DNA of 64,000 bases from an uncultured Nitrospira sp. (GTDB lineage: Bacteria; Nitrospirota; Nitrospiria; Nitrospirales; Nitrospiraceae). Within the stretch, counting starts at the first letter, position 1, and the number at the start of each line of letters is the position of its first letter. Position numbers and translations under genes: made by a program. The notes beneath the pieces were generated by a model, which made no database searches, was not told the origin of the DNA, and worked only from the letters and a program-made list of their open reading frames with translations. The stretch is taken from NCBI GenBank assembly GCA_902500825.1, contig CABVRX010000007.1:62001-126000 (forward strand), read 5' to 3'. Positions 35,965-44,934 of this stretch are shown here, in pieces.

Positions 35965-37688
35965 TATTGATTGGTACTCGCATCAGGTCTGTTGTTATCC
36001 CAGTAGCCTGAGTCGGGAAGCCCTTTCGCTTCGATGGTGAACAGTCCGGCTTCAAGCGTGACCCATTTCTTGGGCGAACAACACGTTCCATCGGGAAGCA
36101 GGTCCCACGACCCTCGGCGAACAACCAACGGCCCGGTCGCCAGGTTATCGAAAAACTGCCCCTTCTTTCCGATCCCGTAGAGGTTGCGGTGCGGCACAGT
36201 GACGACAATTTCGTCATCGGCCCATGACTGAACCAGTGCGGCTGTGCCGTTGAAGAGGACTTCGGTTCGTGACACGTTCGAAACAACGGTTGTATTGTCC
36301 TCTGGTTCGTTGATTTCGAGGTCAGTTCGCCGCTTGTAGGACTTCTGGTTCAGCCCAAGATCGGCATGTTCAGCGGTCTTGAGAAATGTTCCGAAGCCTC
36401 GGCCCTTGATGGTGACCGTAGCATCCAATCCCGCAGCCCGAGGCTCATACGACTCGATGACCGGCGTGATGAGCGTGAAATCCCCCGCCTCGATGGTTTG
36501 GGCCCCTCGCTCTGCACAACAGAGTCCTCCTATGTTCGGCCGGTTGGCGCTCCGGTAAATAACGACCTTGCCGGTTTTTGCGCTGAACGGCACCCAGACA
36601 TCGATTCGGTCGTCGTTCCAACGATAGATCACCGCCGGCACTCCGCCGATCTCGACGCGATTCTCACCGGCATTGAAATCCAGGAAGTTGTAGGGAGTTG
36701 CCCCGCTCTCCGAGTAAAACCCAAAGTGCTCGCCGCTGATACGCAGCAACGTTCCGATGGGCGCGCCGGCGGGACTCACGGAGGCGACCCGTGGAACATG
36801 GACCGTAAACTGTGCAAGCACCCGTTCGCGCCCTTGACGTTTCAACACGAGCGGACCCGACACCGCATCGAGCGGGACATGGAAGACGATGACGTCGTCT
36901 TTCCATTGAGCAATGGTCACCGGCCGCCCACCGATCAATACGGCATCATCCATCAGTTCTTTGGCATTGCCAAACCCCTGACCGAATAAGACGACTTTCG
37001 TACCGACGGGCCCGCTGATCGGATCCACTCGCACGGTCGGAATCAGTTTCAACGGAACAGGGTTGCTTGCGACATACTCGACCGGAGCACAGCATGATCC
37101 ATCGGGTAGCGGGTCTGAGGACGCGAGTCGAACGACGACATCTCCACTCACCGCGTTCGGCGGAATTTCAAGCTCGATCTTGTCGTCTTTCCATCGTTTG
37201 GGGCGTACCACGGCCCCGCCGACCACCACGTCATTGACACCGAACATCGTGTTCGGATCGCGCGAACCAGCCGAGAGGCCGAAATGTTGACCGGTGATCT
37301 GAAGAGTGGTTCCCCGTTCGCCTTCCGTCGGCGTGATGGCTTCGATCCTCGGATTAACGATCGTCAAAAATCCGGCGAACCGCTTTTTCTTTCCGATCAA
37401 CACCTCGACAAAGCCGTTCGTCGCCTTGAAGGGTACCTTAACCTCGATCACGCCCGCTTCCCATCGCTGCACCAAGGCTGATACTCCGTTGACAGACACC
37501 TTATTGAACTGGGCGGATTTAAAAGGTCCAAATCCTTTCCCGTTCAGGACCAACGTCGCGCCAGGAGTAGAATGCCGAGAAGACAATTCAATGGTGCCCT
37601 GGCCGGCCTGCGCGATAACGATGTTCGCCCCACCCGCACAACACACCATCCAAAGAAGGAATGTGACCAAGATAGCAATTTGTTTCAT
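35964..37688 (-). CDS. Exported protein with five IPT/TIG domains and Cys-Cys motifs, 574 aa
   Basis: A signal peptide is followed by about five Ig-like TIG domains, each starting with a phrase such as ISGPVGTKVVLFGQGFG, PTEGERGTTLQITGQHFG or SPAGAPIGTLLRISGEHFG and ending with a W-x-D-D/E-x-I-x-V-x-V-P segment (WKDDVIVFHVP, WNDDRIDVWVP, WADDEIVVTVP). Three domains carry a vicinal Cys pair in LPDGSCCAP, IGGLCCAE and LPDGTCCSP. Location is likely periplasmic or surface. It is coupled to the Ycf48-type gene downstream, suggesting one complex. Confidence 0.8.
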   Translation of the reverse strand: MKQIAILVTFLLWMVCCAGGANIVIAQAGQGTIELSSRHSTPGATLVLNGKGFGPFKSAQFNKVSVNGVSALVQRWEAGVIEVKVPFKATNGFVEVLIGKKKRFAGFLTIVNPRIEAITPTEGERGTTLQITGQHFGLSAGSRDPNTMFGVNDVVVGGAVVRPKRWKDDKIELEIPPNAVSGDVVVRLASSDPLPDGSCCAPVEYVASNPVPLKLIPTVRVDPISGPVGTKVVLFGQGFGNAKELMDDAVLIGGRPVTIAQWKDDVIVFHVPLDAVSGPLVLKRQGRERVLAQFTVHVPRVASVSPAGAPIGTLLRISGEHFGFYSESGATPYNFLDFNAGENRVEIGGVPAVIYRWNDDRIDVWVPFSAKTGKVVIYRSANRPNIGGLCCAERGAQTIEAGDFTLITPVIESYEPRAAGLDATVTIKGRGFGTFLKTAEHADLGLNQKSYKRRTDLEINEPEDNTTVVSNVSRTEVLFNGTAALVQSWADDEIVVTVPHRNLYGIGKKGQFFDNLATGPLVVRRGSWDLLPDGTCCSPKKWVTLEAGLFTIEAKGLPDSGYWDNNRPDASTNQ

Positions 37689-37879
37689 GGACAGCCTATC
37701 GGAGAAGAAAAGGATATACCGGAGATTCGAAATACGCCATGTCCGACTTTAACAAGCCATTTTTTCGGGAGTCAAGGAGGCAACGGACAATCGGATCGCA
37801 CGCTGCGGGATGTTCGTTCAATCGAGGCTCTGGGTGAAGCGGAACTTCAAGATGCCACGTTCAAAAAAATGGATGAAAT

Positions 37880-40720
37880 CTATCGCCGAATCACCGAACC
37901 TTCTTGCGTGTCCGGCAAAGCGACCGCCTCGACAATCGTATCGTGGAGTTGCTCCACCGCTGCCTCCTTGGTAAGCAGGGTGGTCGCTCCGGCTCGCTGC
38001 ATCGCCTCGCTATTGTTGTCCCCGATGTTCACGGAGATGCCGATGACGGCAATCTCCGGCCATTTGACTTTGATCTTCCTCGTGGCCTCAACCCCATTCA
38101 TCTTCGGCATGTTGACGTCTATCACCACCACACGAGGCTGAAGCTTCTCAACCAATTTCACCGCCTCGGCCCCATCCCGGGCCTCCCCGATCACCTGAAT
38201 ATCCGTATACGCATCCAGCACCGATCGCAGACCTTGTCGTACCATCGCATGATCGTCCACCAGCAAAACACGAATGGCTCCGGTGATGAGCGGCGAGTGC
38301 GCAACGGGCAGCAACGATGCGCTGTGTTCACCCCTGCCCCCCTGGTCACCATTTGCCTCTATCCATTCCTCATTTCTCGTGAAGGGCACAATCAGCGTCG
38401 CAATCGTCCCATGGCCCGGCGCAGAGTCAATGGTGAACGAGCCGCCCAATGCCCGCATCCGTTCCTGGATGCTGTATAACCCAAACTTGGACGAAATCTC
38501 GCTGCTCGGCACCCCCATCGCTGCCGTGACAATAGCGAGGTCGAACCCCGTCCCCTCATCCTTCACGGTGATGCAGAGATGGTCTGCTCGCGTTTCCATC
38601 GTGAGGGCGGCCAGTCCTGTTCCGGCATGTTTGGCCGAATTGATCAGAAGTTCCCGCACCGATTGAAAGAGCAACACACGTTGATTCTCCGACAGATTGA
38701 GGCTTTGGTCGTCGGGTACAACGGCAGTCACGGTTTGCTCATGCTTTTTCTTCATGTACTCGGCGAGCCATTTGAGACTGGCGGCCAAGCCATGATCACG
38801 CAGGACCGGCGGGCTGAGTTCCGCCACCAACGTCCGGCTATAGGTCAACGCATCGGACAAGATATCATCGATCTTCTTCAGGACGGCTTCACAAGCCGGC
38901 ACGCCGCTTGCGCTCCGCTTGCCCTGCCCGATCATCAACTTGCCGACGACCAACATCTGCTGCAGATGGTCGTGCAGCTCGGTAGCCAAGCGTTTTCGTT
39001 CGCGCTGTTCCGCCAGATTCAACTCGCTCGTCAGCGCTCGCAGACGGTCCTGTGACTGCCGCAATTCCACCGTTTTTATGTTCACTGCCTGTTCGAGCTC
39101 CACGTTCCAGCGTTGCAGGCGCACTTGCGCCTCGCGCAGCGCTTTCTCTGCCTGCTTCCGATCATCAATATCTTCAATGATGGAAATGAAATGAAGCGGC
39201 CTATGCTGCGCATCTCGGAGGAGCGATACCGTCTTATGAACCCAGATGAGTGAGCCATCCTTTCGCACATAGCGCTTTTCCAGTGAGTAGGTTTCAATCT
39301 CACTCGCCAGCGCGCGACGTGCGAGCGTCAACTCTGCCTGTAGATCGCGTGGATAGGTGATATCCGCGAAGGTCATGGTGAGCAATTCCTCGCGGAAATA
39401 GCCGGTGATCATGCATAAGGAATCATTGAACCGTAACCATCGACCGTCCAGTCCGATGTGGGAGATCCCGACAGGCACATTGGCAAAGGTTGCGCGATAC
39501 CGCTCTTCGCTCTCGCGGAGGGCTAGCTCTGCTTCCTTGCGGTCATGGATATCCGTGCAGGTCACCACCCATGACTGAATGCGACCACCGGCATCCCGCA
39601 CCGGCGCCCCCCTCACACGAAACCATCGATGGGTTCCGTCGACAGCTCGGCGAAGCCTTGTTTCGGTATCGTACTCGCCGCCTGTCTGGAGAGCGTTCTT
39701 CTGCGCTTCAGCCAGTCTTGGAGCATCGCCCGGGTGTTGGACCGTCAGCCAGCCGCCGTGTCTCGTCGTCTCATGCGTCAGTCCCGTATAGTCGTACCAC
39801 CGCTGATTTTCGAACTCCATCTCGCCTTGCCCGTCGGTCTGCCACACAAAATGCGGCATCGCTTCGGCCAGCATGCGGGATTTTTCTTCACTCTCGCGCA
39901 GCTTTTTTTCCGCATGCTTTCGCTCGGTCACGTCCTGAACAACGGCGATGTGATGGGAGAGCTCCTCTCCAGGCTTCCGGAGCGGAGCCACGTTGAGCAG
40001 AACCCAGACAATAGCCCCATCCTTCCGCACGTAGCGCTTTTCCATGGCAAAAGAATCCACCAGCCCGCGGCGAAGACGCTCCAGGCCGACAAGGTTCTCC
40101 GCAAGATCATCAGAATGGGTAATGCTCATAAAAGTGGTGGCCAGCATCTCGGCTTCTGTCAGACCGACAATCTCGCAATATTTCCGATTGACCCGCTCGA
40201 ATCGCCCTGTGCGCGAATCGATTTGTGCCGCTCCCACGCCGGCCTGTTCAAAAATGGCGCGATATCGTCGCTCGGCATCGCGCAGCGCATCTTCGGTCAG
40301 CCTCTGAGTGTCCCGCTCACGCTGGCCCAGCGTGAGCAGTGCCCGTACAGTGCTGATCAACTCCTCGTCTTCCGCCGGTTCGACTAGAAAGGCATCCGCG
40401 CCTACTTCCAGGCTTCTCACTCGATCCGGTGCGCCGGTGCAGGCGGCGGAGGTCTGCAATATTTTGATGAACTGCTTCTCAGGCCGGGTCTTGAGCTGTC
40501 GGCAGACATCGAAGCCGTTCATGTGCGGGAGATCGATGTCGAGGAGGACCAGATCCGGACGTTCGGCCGAGGCCATGGTGAGGGCGTCCGCGCCGTTGTC
40601 CGCTTCAAGGACTCGGTAGCCTTGTCGACTGAGTAGACGACTCTTCATGTGCAAAGCTGTTGGATTATGGTCGACGATGAGAATAGTCTGGTGATGGGAT
40701 TGGACGGTGGGCTGAATCAT
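37880..40720 (-). CDS. Hybrid sensor histidine kinase REC-PAS-PAS-PAS-HisKA_3-HATPase-REC, 946 aa
   Basis: Order of domains: receiver (about 12-130, LVLLDIDLPHMNGF), three PAS/PAC modules (about 145-270, 285-400, 405-530, each ending VQDVTERK, CTDIHDRK or IEDIDDRK), a NarL-class dimerisation domain with the phospho-His in RERKRLATELHDHLQQML, an HATPase domain (RELLINSAKHAG, DEGTGFDL), and a second receiver (VVVIDVNMPKMNG). The terminal receiver is of the NarL/FixJ kind but lacks an HTH domain, so output must pass to another protein. No transmembrane segment; a cytosolic sensor. Confidence 0.9.
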   Translation of the reverse strand: MIQPTVQSHHQTILIVDHNPTALHMKSRLLSRQGYRVLEADNGADALTMASAERPDLVLLDIDLPHMNGFDVCRQLKTRPEKQFIKILQTSAACTGAPDRVRSLEVGADAFLVEPAEDEELISTVRALLTLGQRERDTQRLTEDALRDAERRYRAIFEQAGVGAAQIDSRTGRFERVNRKYCEIVGLTEAEMLATTFMSITHSDDLAENLVGLERLRRGLVDSFAMEKRYVRKDGAIVWVLLNVAPLRKPGEELSHHIAVVQDVTERKHAEKKLRESEEKSRMLAEAMPHFVWQTDGQGEMEFENQRWYDYTGLTHETTRHGGWLTVQHPGDAPRLAEAQKNALQTGGEYDTETRLRRAVDGTHRWFRVRGAPVRDAGGRIQSWVVTCTDIHDRKEAELALRESEERYRATFANVPVGISHIGLDGRWLRFNDSLCMITGYFREELLTMTFADITYPRDLQAELTLARRALASEIETYSLEKRYVRKDGSLIWVHKTVSLLRDAQHRPLHFISIIEDIDDRKQAEKALREAQVRLQRWNVELEQAVNIKTVELRQSQDRLRALTSELNLAEQRERKRLATELHDHLQQMLVVGKLMIGQGKRSASGVPACEAVLKKIDDILSDALTYSRTLVAELSPPVLRDHGLAASLKWLAEYMKKKHEQTVTAVVPDDQSLNLSENQRVLLFQSVRELLINSAKHAGTGLAALTMETRADHLCITVKDEGTGFDLAIVTAAMGVPSSEISSKFGLYSIQERMRALGGSFTIDSAPGHGTIATLIVPFTRNEEWIEANGDQGGRGEHSASLLPVAHSPLITGAIRVLLVDDHAMVRQGLRSVLDAYTDIQVIGEARDGAEAVKLVEKLQPRVVVIDVNMPKMNGVEATRKIKVKWPEIAVIGISVNIGDNNSEAMQRAGATTLLTKEAAVEQLHDTIVEAVALPDTQEGSVIRR

Positions 40721-40916
40721 CTCAACCTACGAGCCGGCTTCGGCGTTTCTCGCTCCTTTATTGATATCGTCTCGACACAACCCCACGGCTCGGAAACACG
40801 AACAACAGTTGTGATGGGAAGCATAGCGCTGTTGAACTCAGGCATGAACGATGCCCCTTTGATCCGGAAGGAGGCAGTGACGAGAAAGATAGCTTACCGC
40901 ATACCACAGCCTCGGT

Positions 40917-40945
40917 AAACCCCTAGAGATGAGAACCAGGGGTTT
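40917..40945. terminator. Hairpin after ridA (weak, no T-tract)
   Basis: AAACCCCT (40917-40924) pairs with AGGGGTTT (40938-40945) around a 13-base loop, starting just after the ridA stop codon. No T-run follows on either strand. Confidence 0.4.
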
Positions 40946-40947
40946 CC

Positions 40948-41427
40948 CTAGGGCTGTAGTGACGACGACGAATGCAGCTCGACGATCAGTTCTATTTCGA
41001 CGGGTGACAGGCGAGGCAACTCTGCGGCACCGACGGCGACTCGTGCGTGGCGGCCTGCTTCTCCAAACACGGCGACGAGCAGATCAGATGCACCATTGAG
41101 AACCGGAGGTTGATCAGTAAATCCAGGAGCCGAGGCGATATAGCCGACCATCTTGACGATCTGTTTGACCCGATCGAGTGATCCGGCCACACTCCGAATA
41201 ATGCTGAGTCCGTTCAACAGGGCTGTCTTCGAAGCCTCCTTCCCCTGTTCGACTGTCAACTCCTGCCCGAGTTTCCCCGTCGCAATGAGTTGACCGTCTC
41301 GTGTGGGCAATACACCGGACAGAAACAAGAGGTTTCCAACCCTGACGGCCGGCACATAGTTGGCCACCGGCTTCGGCGGAGCCGGCAATTCAAGGCCTAA
41401 TTGTCTTACTCGCTGTTCGTACGACAT
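40948..41427 (-). CDS. ridA: RidA/YjgF family protein, 159 aa
   Basis: Related to enamine/imine deaminases that clear reactive 2-aminoacrylate. NYVPAVRVGNLLFLSGVLPTRDG and HARVAVGAAELPRLSPVEIELIVE are family features, including the Arg in the HARVAVG region. It is on the longer side (159 aa), like the atu1953-type RidA branch. It follows deoB by 13 bases on the same strand, so cotranscription is likely. Confidence 0.85.
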   Translation of the reverse strand: MSYEQRVRQLGLELPAPPKPVANYVPAVRVGNLLFLSGVLPTRDGQLIATGKLGQELTVEQGKEASKTALLNGLSIIRSVAGSLDRVKQIVKMVGYIASAPGFTDQPPVLNGASDLLVAVFGEAGRHARVAVGAAELPRLSPVEIELIVELHSSSSLQP

Positions 41428-41440
41428 CTCTTAGCCAGTC

Positions 41441-42598
41441 CTATCCCGGCCTCAGCGCATCCAAGAAACTTTCTCCGACCGGCAACCGCTCGGCTCGAAG
41501 TGCCTCCACAATCGTCTGCCCCACATCCGCCGCAGTCAGCCTCGTCCCCAAATCTACGCCTTGGGCCAGTTTGGGGCCGGTCACGAAGACCGGAACATAC
41601 TCTCGCGTGGACGCCTTTCCAGGCAGTGAGAAATCTCTCCCATGATCACCTGTCACAAGTACCATATCGCCGAGCCGTAGCCTCTCGAACAAATCCGGCA
41701 GACGGCGATCAAATTCCTGGACGGCCGTCGCCGACCGTCCAGCATCATCGGACAGCAGATCCAGGCTGGCACAGATGAGGCCGCGAGGCACCTTATTCAA
41801 CATCCCGATCACTTCATCAAACGCCGCCATGCCTGACGGAACCGGAAAGGATTTCGTCAAGCCTCGTCCACTAAAGAGGTCATAGGCTTTTCCGACCCCC
41901 ATTGCGATCTGGCCGGATCGACTTAAGACATCCATCATCGTCACACCCGGAGGCTCAATCACAAAGTCTCTTCGTCCGATCTGCAGCCGAAGCAAGTCAT
42001 GCCCGCCGGCGACCGGCTGTCCGACGACTCGAATGAGAGTCCCAGCATCTTTCACGGCTTTCCGGATCTCGCGACATCGTTGTTGGAATTCCACAGGGGC
42101 CATGATCGATTCATGCATGGCCAAAACGCACGTATTGCCTCCGTCGGCCCACAGAATCGGCGCGCCGGTGGCCATATGCTCCATACTATGGCGGCGGAGC
42201 ATCGCTTCCATGGACGAGATGCCTCGACCGATCGACTTTCGACCTAAGGACTGTTCAACGATATCGACGATCTTGGTAGGAACACCGGCCTGGCAAACCG
42301 TGGACGCTTCTTTCTGGATGACTCCGCCGATTTCCCAGTATCCGACGACGGAATCTTTACCCGGCGATAAGAATCCCAGACGGCCAAAACAACCGTTCGG
42401 CTGGACCGTGGTCCGTACGCCTTTGATCGGGACGATATGCCCCAAACCCAGCATCTCGAAATTGGGCAAACTCAGTCCATCGACTGTCTCGGCCAGATGC
42501 ATGAGGGTGTTCGCCTCGGCATCGCCATAATCGATGCCGTCCGGCAACGCACCTACCCCAAACCCATCGACAACCAACAAAATGACTCGATTGATCAT
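41441..42598 (-). CDS. deoB: Phosphopentomutase
   Basis: Interconverts (deoxy)ribose 1- and 5-phosphates. DGFGVGALPDG, AEANTLMHLAE, KDSVVGYWE (nucleophile region) and the metal site TGDHGRD are present. 385 aa is normal. ATG 42598 (M-I-N-RV) fits homologues; a second ATG lies two codons upstream. TATAGT (42610-42605) ends six bases before 42598, which fits a leaderless start. Works with DeoC, encoded just upstream. Confidence 0.93.
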   Translation of the reverse strand: MINRVILLVVDGFGVGALPDGIDYGDAEANTLMHLAETVDGLSLPNFEMLGLGHIVPIKGVRTTVQPNGCFGRLGFLSPGKDSVVGYWEIGGVIQKEASTVCQAGVPTKIVDIVEQSLGRKSIGRGISSMEAMLRRHSMEHMATGAPILWADGGNTCVLAMHESIMAPVEFQQRCREIRKAVKDAGTLIRVVGQPVAGGHDLLRLQIGRRDFVIEPPGVTMMDVLSRSGQIAMGVGKAYDLFSGRGLTKSFPVPSGMAAFDEVIGMLNKVPRGLICASLDLLSDDAGRSATAVQEFDRRLPDLFERLRLGDMVLVTGDHGRDFSLPGKASTREYVPVFVTGPKLAQGVDLGTRLTAADVGQTIVEALRAERLPVGESFLDALRPG

Positions 42599-42604
42599 CA
42601 GCAT

Positions 42605-42610
42605 ACTATA
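42605..42610 (-). promoter_or_regulatory. -10 box TATAGT for deoB (leaderless candidate)
   Basis: TATAGT on the minus strand ends directly before ATGCTG, and the likely start codon follows six bases downstream. No Shine-Dalgarno is present. Confidence 0.45.
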
Positions 42611-42669
42611 CCAAGCCGCCGTAGTCCGACATAGATGCGTATGGGGCCACCATGTGAACCTAAGAGGAC

Positions 42670-43344
42670 CTAGGTGCGCGAACTGCGGCTATTCCATTCG
42701 TCGATGATCTTGAGGCTGGCGCTGGTCCCGATCCTATCGGCTCCAGCTTCCAGCATCGCCAGCGTCGTCTTCCAATTGCGGATGCCACCCGAAGCCTTCA
42801 CCTTTACCCGCCCCGCGACGACTTCCTTTAACAACCGCACATCTTCCTCTGTCGCCCCAGCAGTTCCGAAGCCCGTTGACGTCTTCACATAATCGGCTCC
42901 GGCTTCCACGACCAACTGGCATGCCGTTCGTTTCTCCTGATGCGTGAGATAACAGGTTTCTAGGATCACTTTATGTTCGATACCAACGGTAGACTTCACG
43001 ACTTCAGCAATATCCGTCCGCACATAGTCATGATCGGCCGACTTCAGTCTGCTGATATTCAACACCATGTCCAACACCATTGCACCCCGCCGTACGGCCT
43101 CGATGGCTTCGGCCACCTTCGTCTGTGTGCTGTGCCCTCCTAACGGAAACCCGATCGGAATGCCGACGCGAATGCCGGTGCCGGCCACCGCCGCCACGGC
43201 CTCATCGACGTAGCCTGGCGGAACAAAAATCACGGTAAACCCGTGGGCTTTGGCTTCTTCACACAACCGAAGCACATCGTGCTTCGTCGCATCCGGCTTC
43301 AATACCGTATGGTCGATTAGAGCAGGGAGATTCCATCCTGACAT
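42670..43344 (-). CDS. deoC: Deoxyribose-phosphate aldolase
   Basis: Cleaves 2-deoxyribose 5-phosphate to glyceraldehyde 3-phosphate and acetaldehyde. LIDHTVLKPDAT at the N-terminus, the Schiff-base Lys in DYVKTSTGFGTAGAT and the second Lys in KVKASGGIRNW are present. ATG 43344 (M-S-G-W) is chosen; a GGAG lies about twelve bases upstream and the mltG stop is four bases away, so it is part of the recA-to-deoC run. Confidence 0.93.
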   Translation of the reverse strand: MSGWNLPALIDHTVLKPDATKHDVLRLCEEAKAHGFTVIFVPPGYVDEAVAAVAGTGIRVGIPIGFPLGGHSTQTKVAEAIEAVRRGAMVLDMVLNISRLKSADHDYVRTDIAEVVKSTVGIEHKVILETCYLTHQEKRTACQLVVEAGADYVKTSTGFGTAGATEEDVRLLKEVVAGRVKVKASGGIRNWKTTLAMLEAGADRIGTSASLKIIDEWNSRSSRT

Positions 43345-43348
43345 GCGT

Positions 43349-44431
43349 TTACGACACTCCTTCCTTGTTGTGTATCTGGCTGCCATCGGGAGTCATCAAG
43401 GTCTGCGAGTGACTTCCTCGCCGGAAGGGACGCTTCTGGTACTTTTCCACCGCCTTGTTATGTTCGATGAGCGTCGCAGAGAATTGATGGGTTCCGTCGT
43501 TCTTCGAGACAAAGTAGAGATTTGCAGAAGGTACGGGATACAAGGCGGCACGGATCGACTGTGCCCCGGGGTTGGCGATCGGCCCAGGCGGTAGACCGGC
43601 CCACCGGTAGGTATTGTAGGGACTGGGATGGGTGAGATCCTTTTTGTGAAGGTTTCCATCAAAATTCGGCAGACCGTAGATCACCGTCGGGTCGCTCTGC
43701 AGGGGAATATGTTTCTTCAGCCGATTATGGAATACGGACGAGATGTGGGGGCGTTCATCTCCGGCACCGGTTTCTTTTTCAATCACTGAAGCCAAGGTCA
43801 ACACCTCATGGATCGTCAAGCGAATGTCTTTGGCCCGGGCCTGCCATTCCGGAGTCATCACGTGCCCGAGTTGCTCCACCATGGTCTTGATGACGTCTTT
43901 GGCAGTCGTCGGCCTGGCAAACCGGTAGGTGTCAGGGTACAGATATCCTTCCGCCGTGTCCGCGGAAATTCCCAACGTCCTGATAAAGGACTTGTCCGAG
44001 ACCAATCGAACAAATTCCGCGCGATTCGTGATGCGATGTTCATCCAGCACATCGGCGATCTGAATGATCGTATGTCCTTCAGGAATCGTGATCGAATGAA
44101 GCACCACGCGTCCGGCAAGCAACTTGGCGAGAATCTCCGCCGGAGCCATGGCGGCATTGAGATCATATTCTCCGGGATGAATCTTGCGGTCAGCCTCTTG
44201 GGCTTTCCCCAGAACCAGAAACGCCGAACGACTCCTGATCAGCTGCTCCCGTTCAAGCAAGGTCGCAGCTTGTTGAAACGTCGCGCCTTCCGGAATCACG
44301 ACGATTTTCTGCGGGGGGTGATCGGACTCGGAAAGGACGGGCGATTCAGCCCACCGAATCATCTGATATCCGGCCACGCCGGCGAGCGCGACGATGGCGA
44401 TCAAGACGATGAGGATCAGACGTAGCGTCAT
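43349..44431 (-). CDS. mltG: Endolytic murein transglycosylase MltG
   Basis: Terminates nascent peptidoglycan strands at the inner membrane. One N-terminal transmembrane helix (LRLILIVLIAIVALAGVAGY), a LysM-like small domain with PEGATFQQAATLLEREQLI, and the YceG catalytic region with LASVIEKETG (catalytic Glu) and LQSDPTVIYGL. 360 aa is typical. Its first 86 bases overlap the 3' end of ruvX in another frame. Confidence 0.92.
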   Translation of the reverse strand: MTLRLILIVLIAIVALAGVAGYQMIRWAESPVLSESDHPPQKIVVIPEGATFQQAATLLEREQLIRSRSAFLVLGKAQEADRKIHPGEYDLNAAMAPAEILAKLLAGRVVLHSITIPEGHTIIQIADVLDEHRITNRAEFVRLVSDKSFIRTLGISADTAEGYLYPDTYRFARPTTAKDVIKTMVEQLGHVMTPEWQARAKDIRLTIHEVLTLASVIEKETGAGDERPHISSVFHNRLKKHIPLQSDPTVIYGLPNFDGNLHKKDLTHPSPYNTYRWAGLPPGPIANPGAQSIRAALYPVPSANLYFVSKNDGTHQFSATLIEHNKAVEKYQKRPFRRGSHSQTLMTPDGSQIHNKEGVS

Positions 44432-44930
44432 AGGAGTGATCGTCAGGAGGCGATTCTACCCACTCTTCCGGCATCTCTTCGGCAACCCGGCTTCCGGCGG
44501 ATTGAACGGAAACCTGGTCCTGCGCTTCAAGGTAACTTCGCAAGAGAATCGCGGCGGCAATACGATCCACGATTCCTTTGCGTTTCTTCCGGCTGACATC
44601 AGCGGCAATCAACAACTCTTCCGCCGCCTTTGTCGTCATCCGTTCATCCCATTGGACGATCGGCACGGACAAACCCGCTTCCAGTTTCACGGCAAACTCG
44701 CGCATCGCCCGAACGGCCGGCCCTTCCCGTCCATCCAGCTGAAGCGGCAACCCCAGCACCACCCGCTCCACATCGTGTGATCCGACCAGCGCGGCGATAT
44801 GGGCGATATCCCGGTCCAGCGTCTTCCGTTCAAAGGTTTCCAGCGGCTGCGCCGTCCAGCCCAATTCGTCGCTGAGCGCGACGCCGATCCGCTTAGTGCC
44901 GTAATCGAGCGCGAGAATGCGGCCAGGCAT
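44346..44930 (-). CDS. ruvX: Putative Holliday junction resolvase / pre-16S rRNA nuclease (YqgF)
   Basis: RNase H-like fold. LALDYGTKRIGVALSD (first Asp), VLGLPLQLDGREG, QWDERMTTKAAEE and IVDRIAAAILLRSYL (last Asp) are the four family motifs, within about 140 residues. ATG 44930 is four bases after the alaS stop. The frame continues for ~50 residues past the usual end, rich in acidic then basic residues, and this extension overlaps the mltG start by 86 bases. The extension may be non-functional read-on. Confidence 0.9.
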   Translation of the reverse strand: MPGRILALDYGTKRIGVALSDELGWTAQPLETFERKTLDRDIAHIAALVGSHDVERVVLGLPLQLDGREGPAVRAMREFAVKLEAGLSVPIVQWDERMTTKAAEELLIAADVSRKKRKGIVDRIAAAILLRSYLEAQDQVSVQSAGSRVAEEMPEEWVESPPDDHSYDATSDPHRLDRHRRARRRGRISDDSVG

Positions 44931-44934
44931 GATT

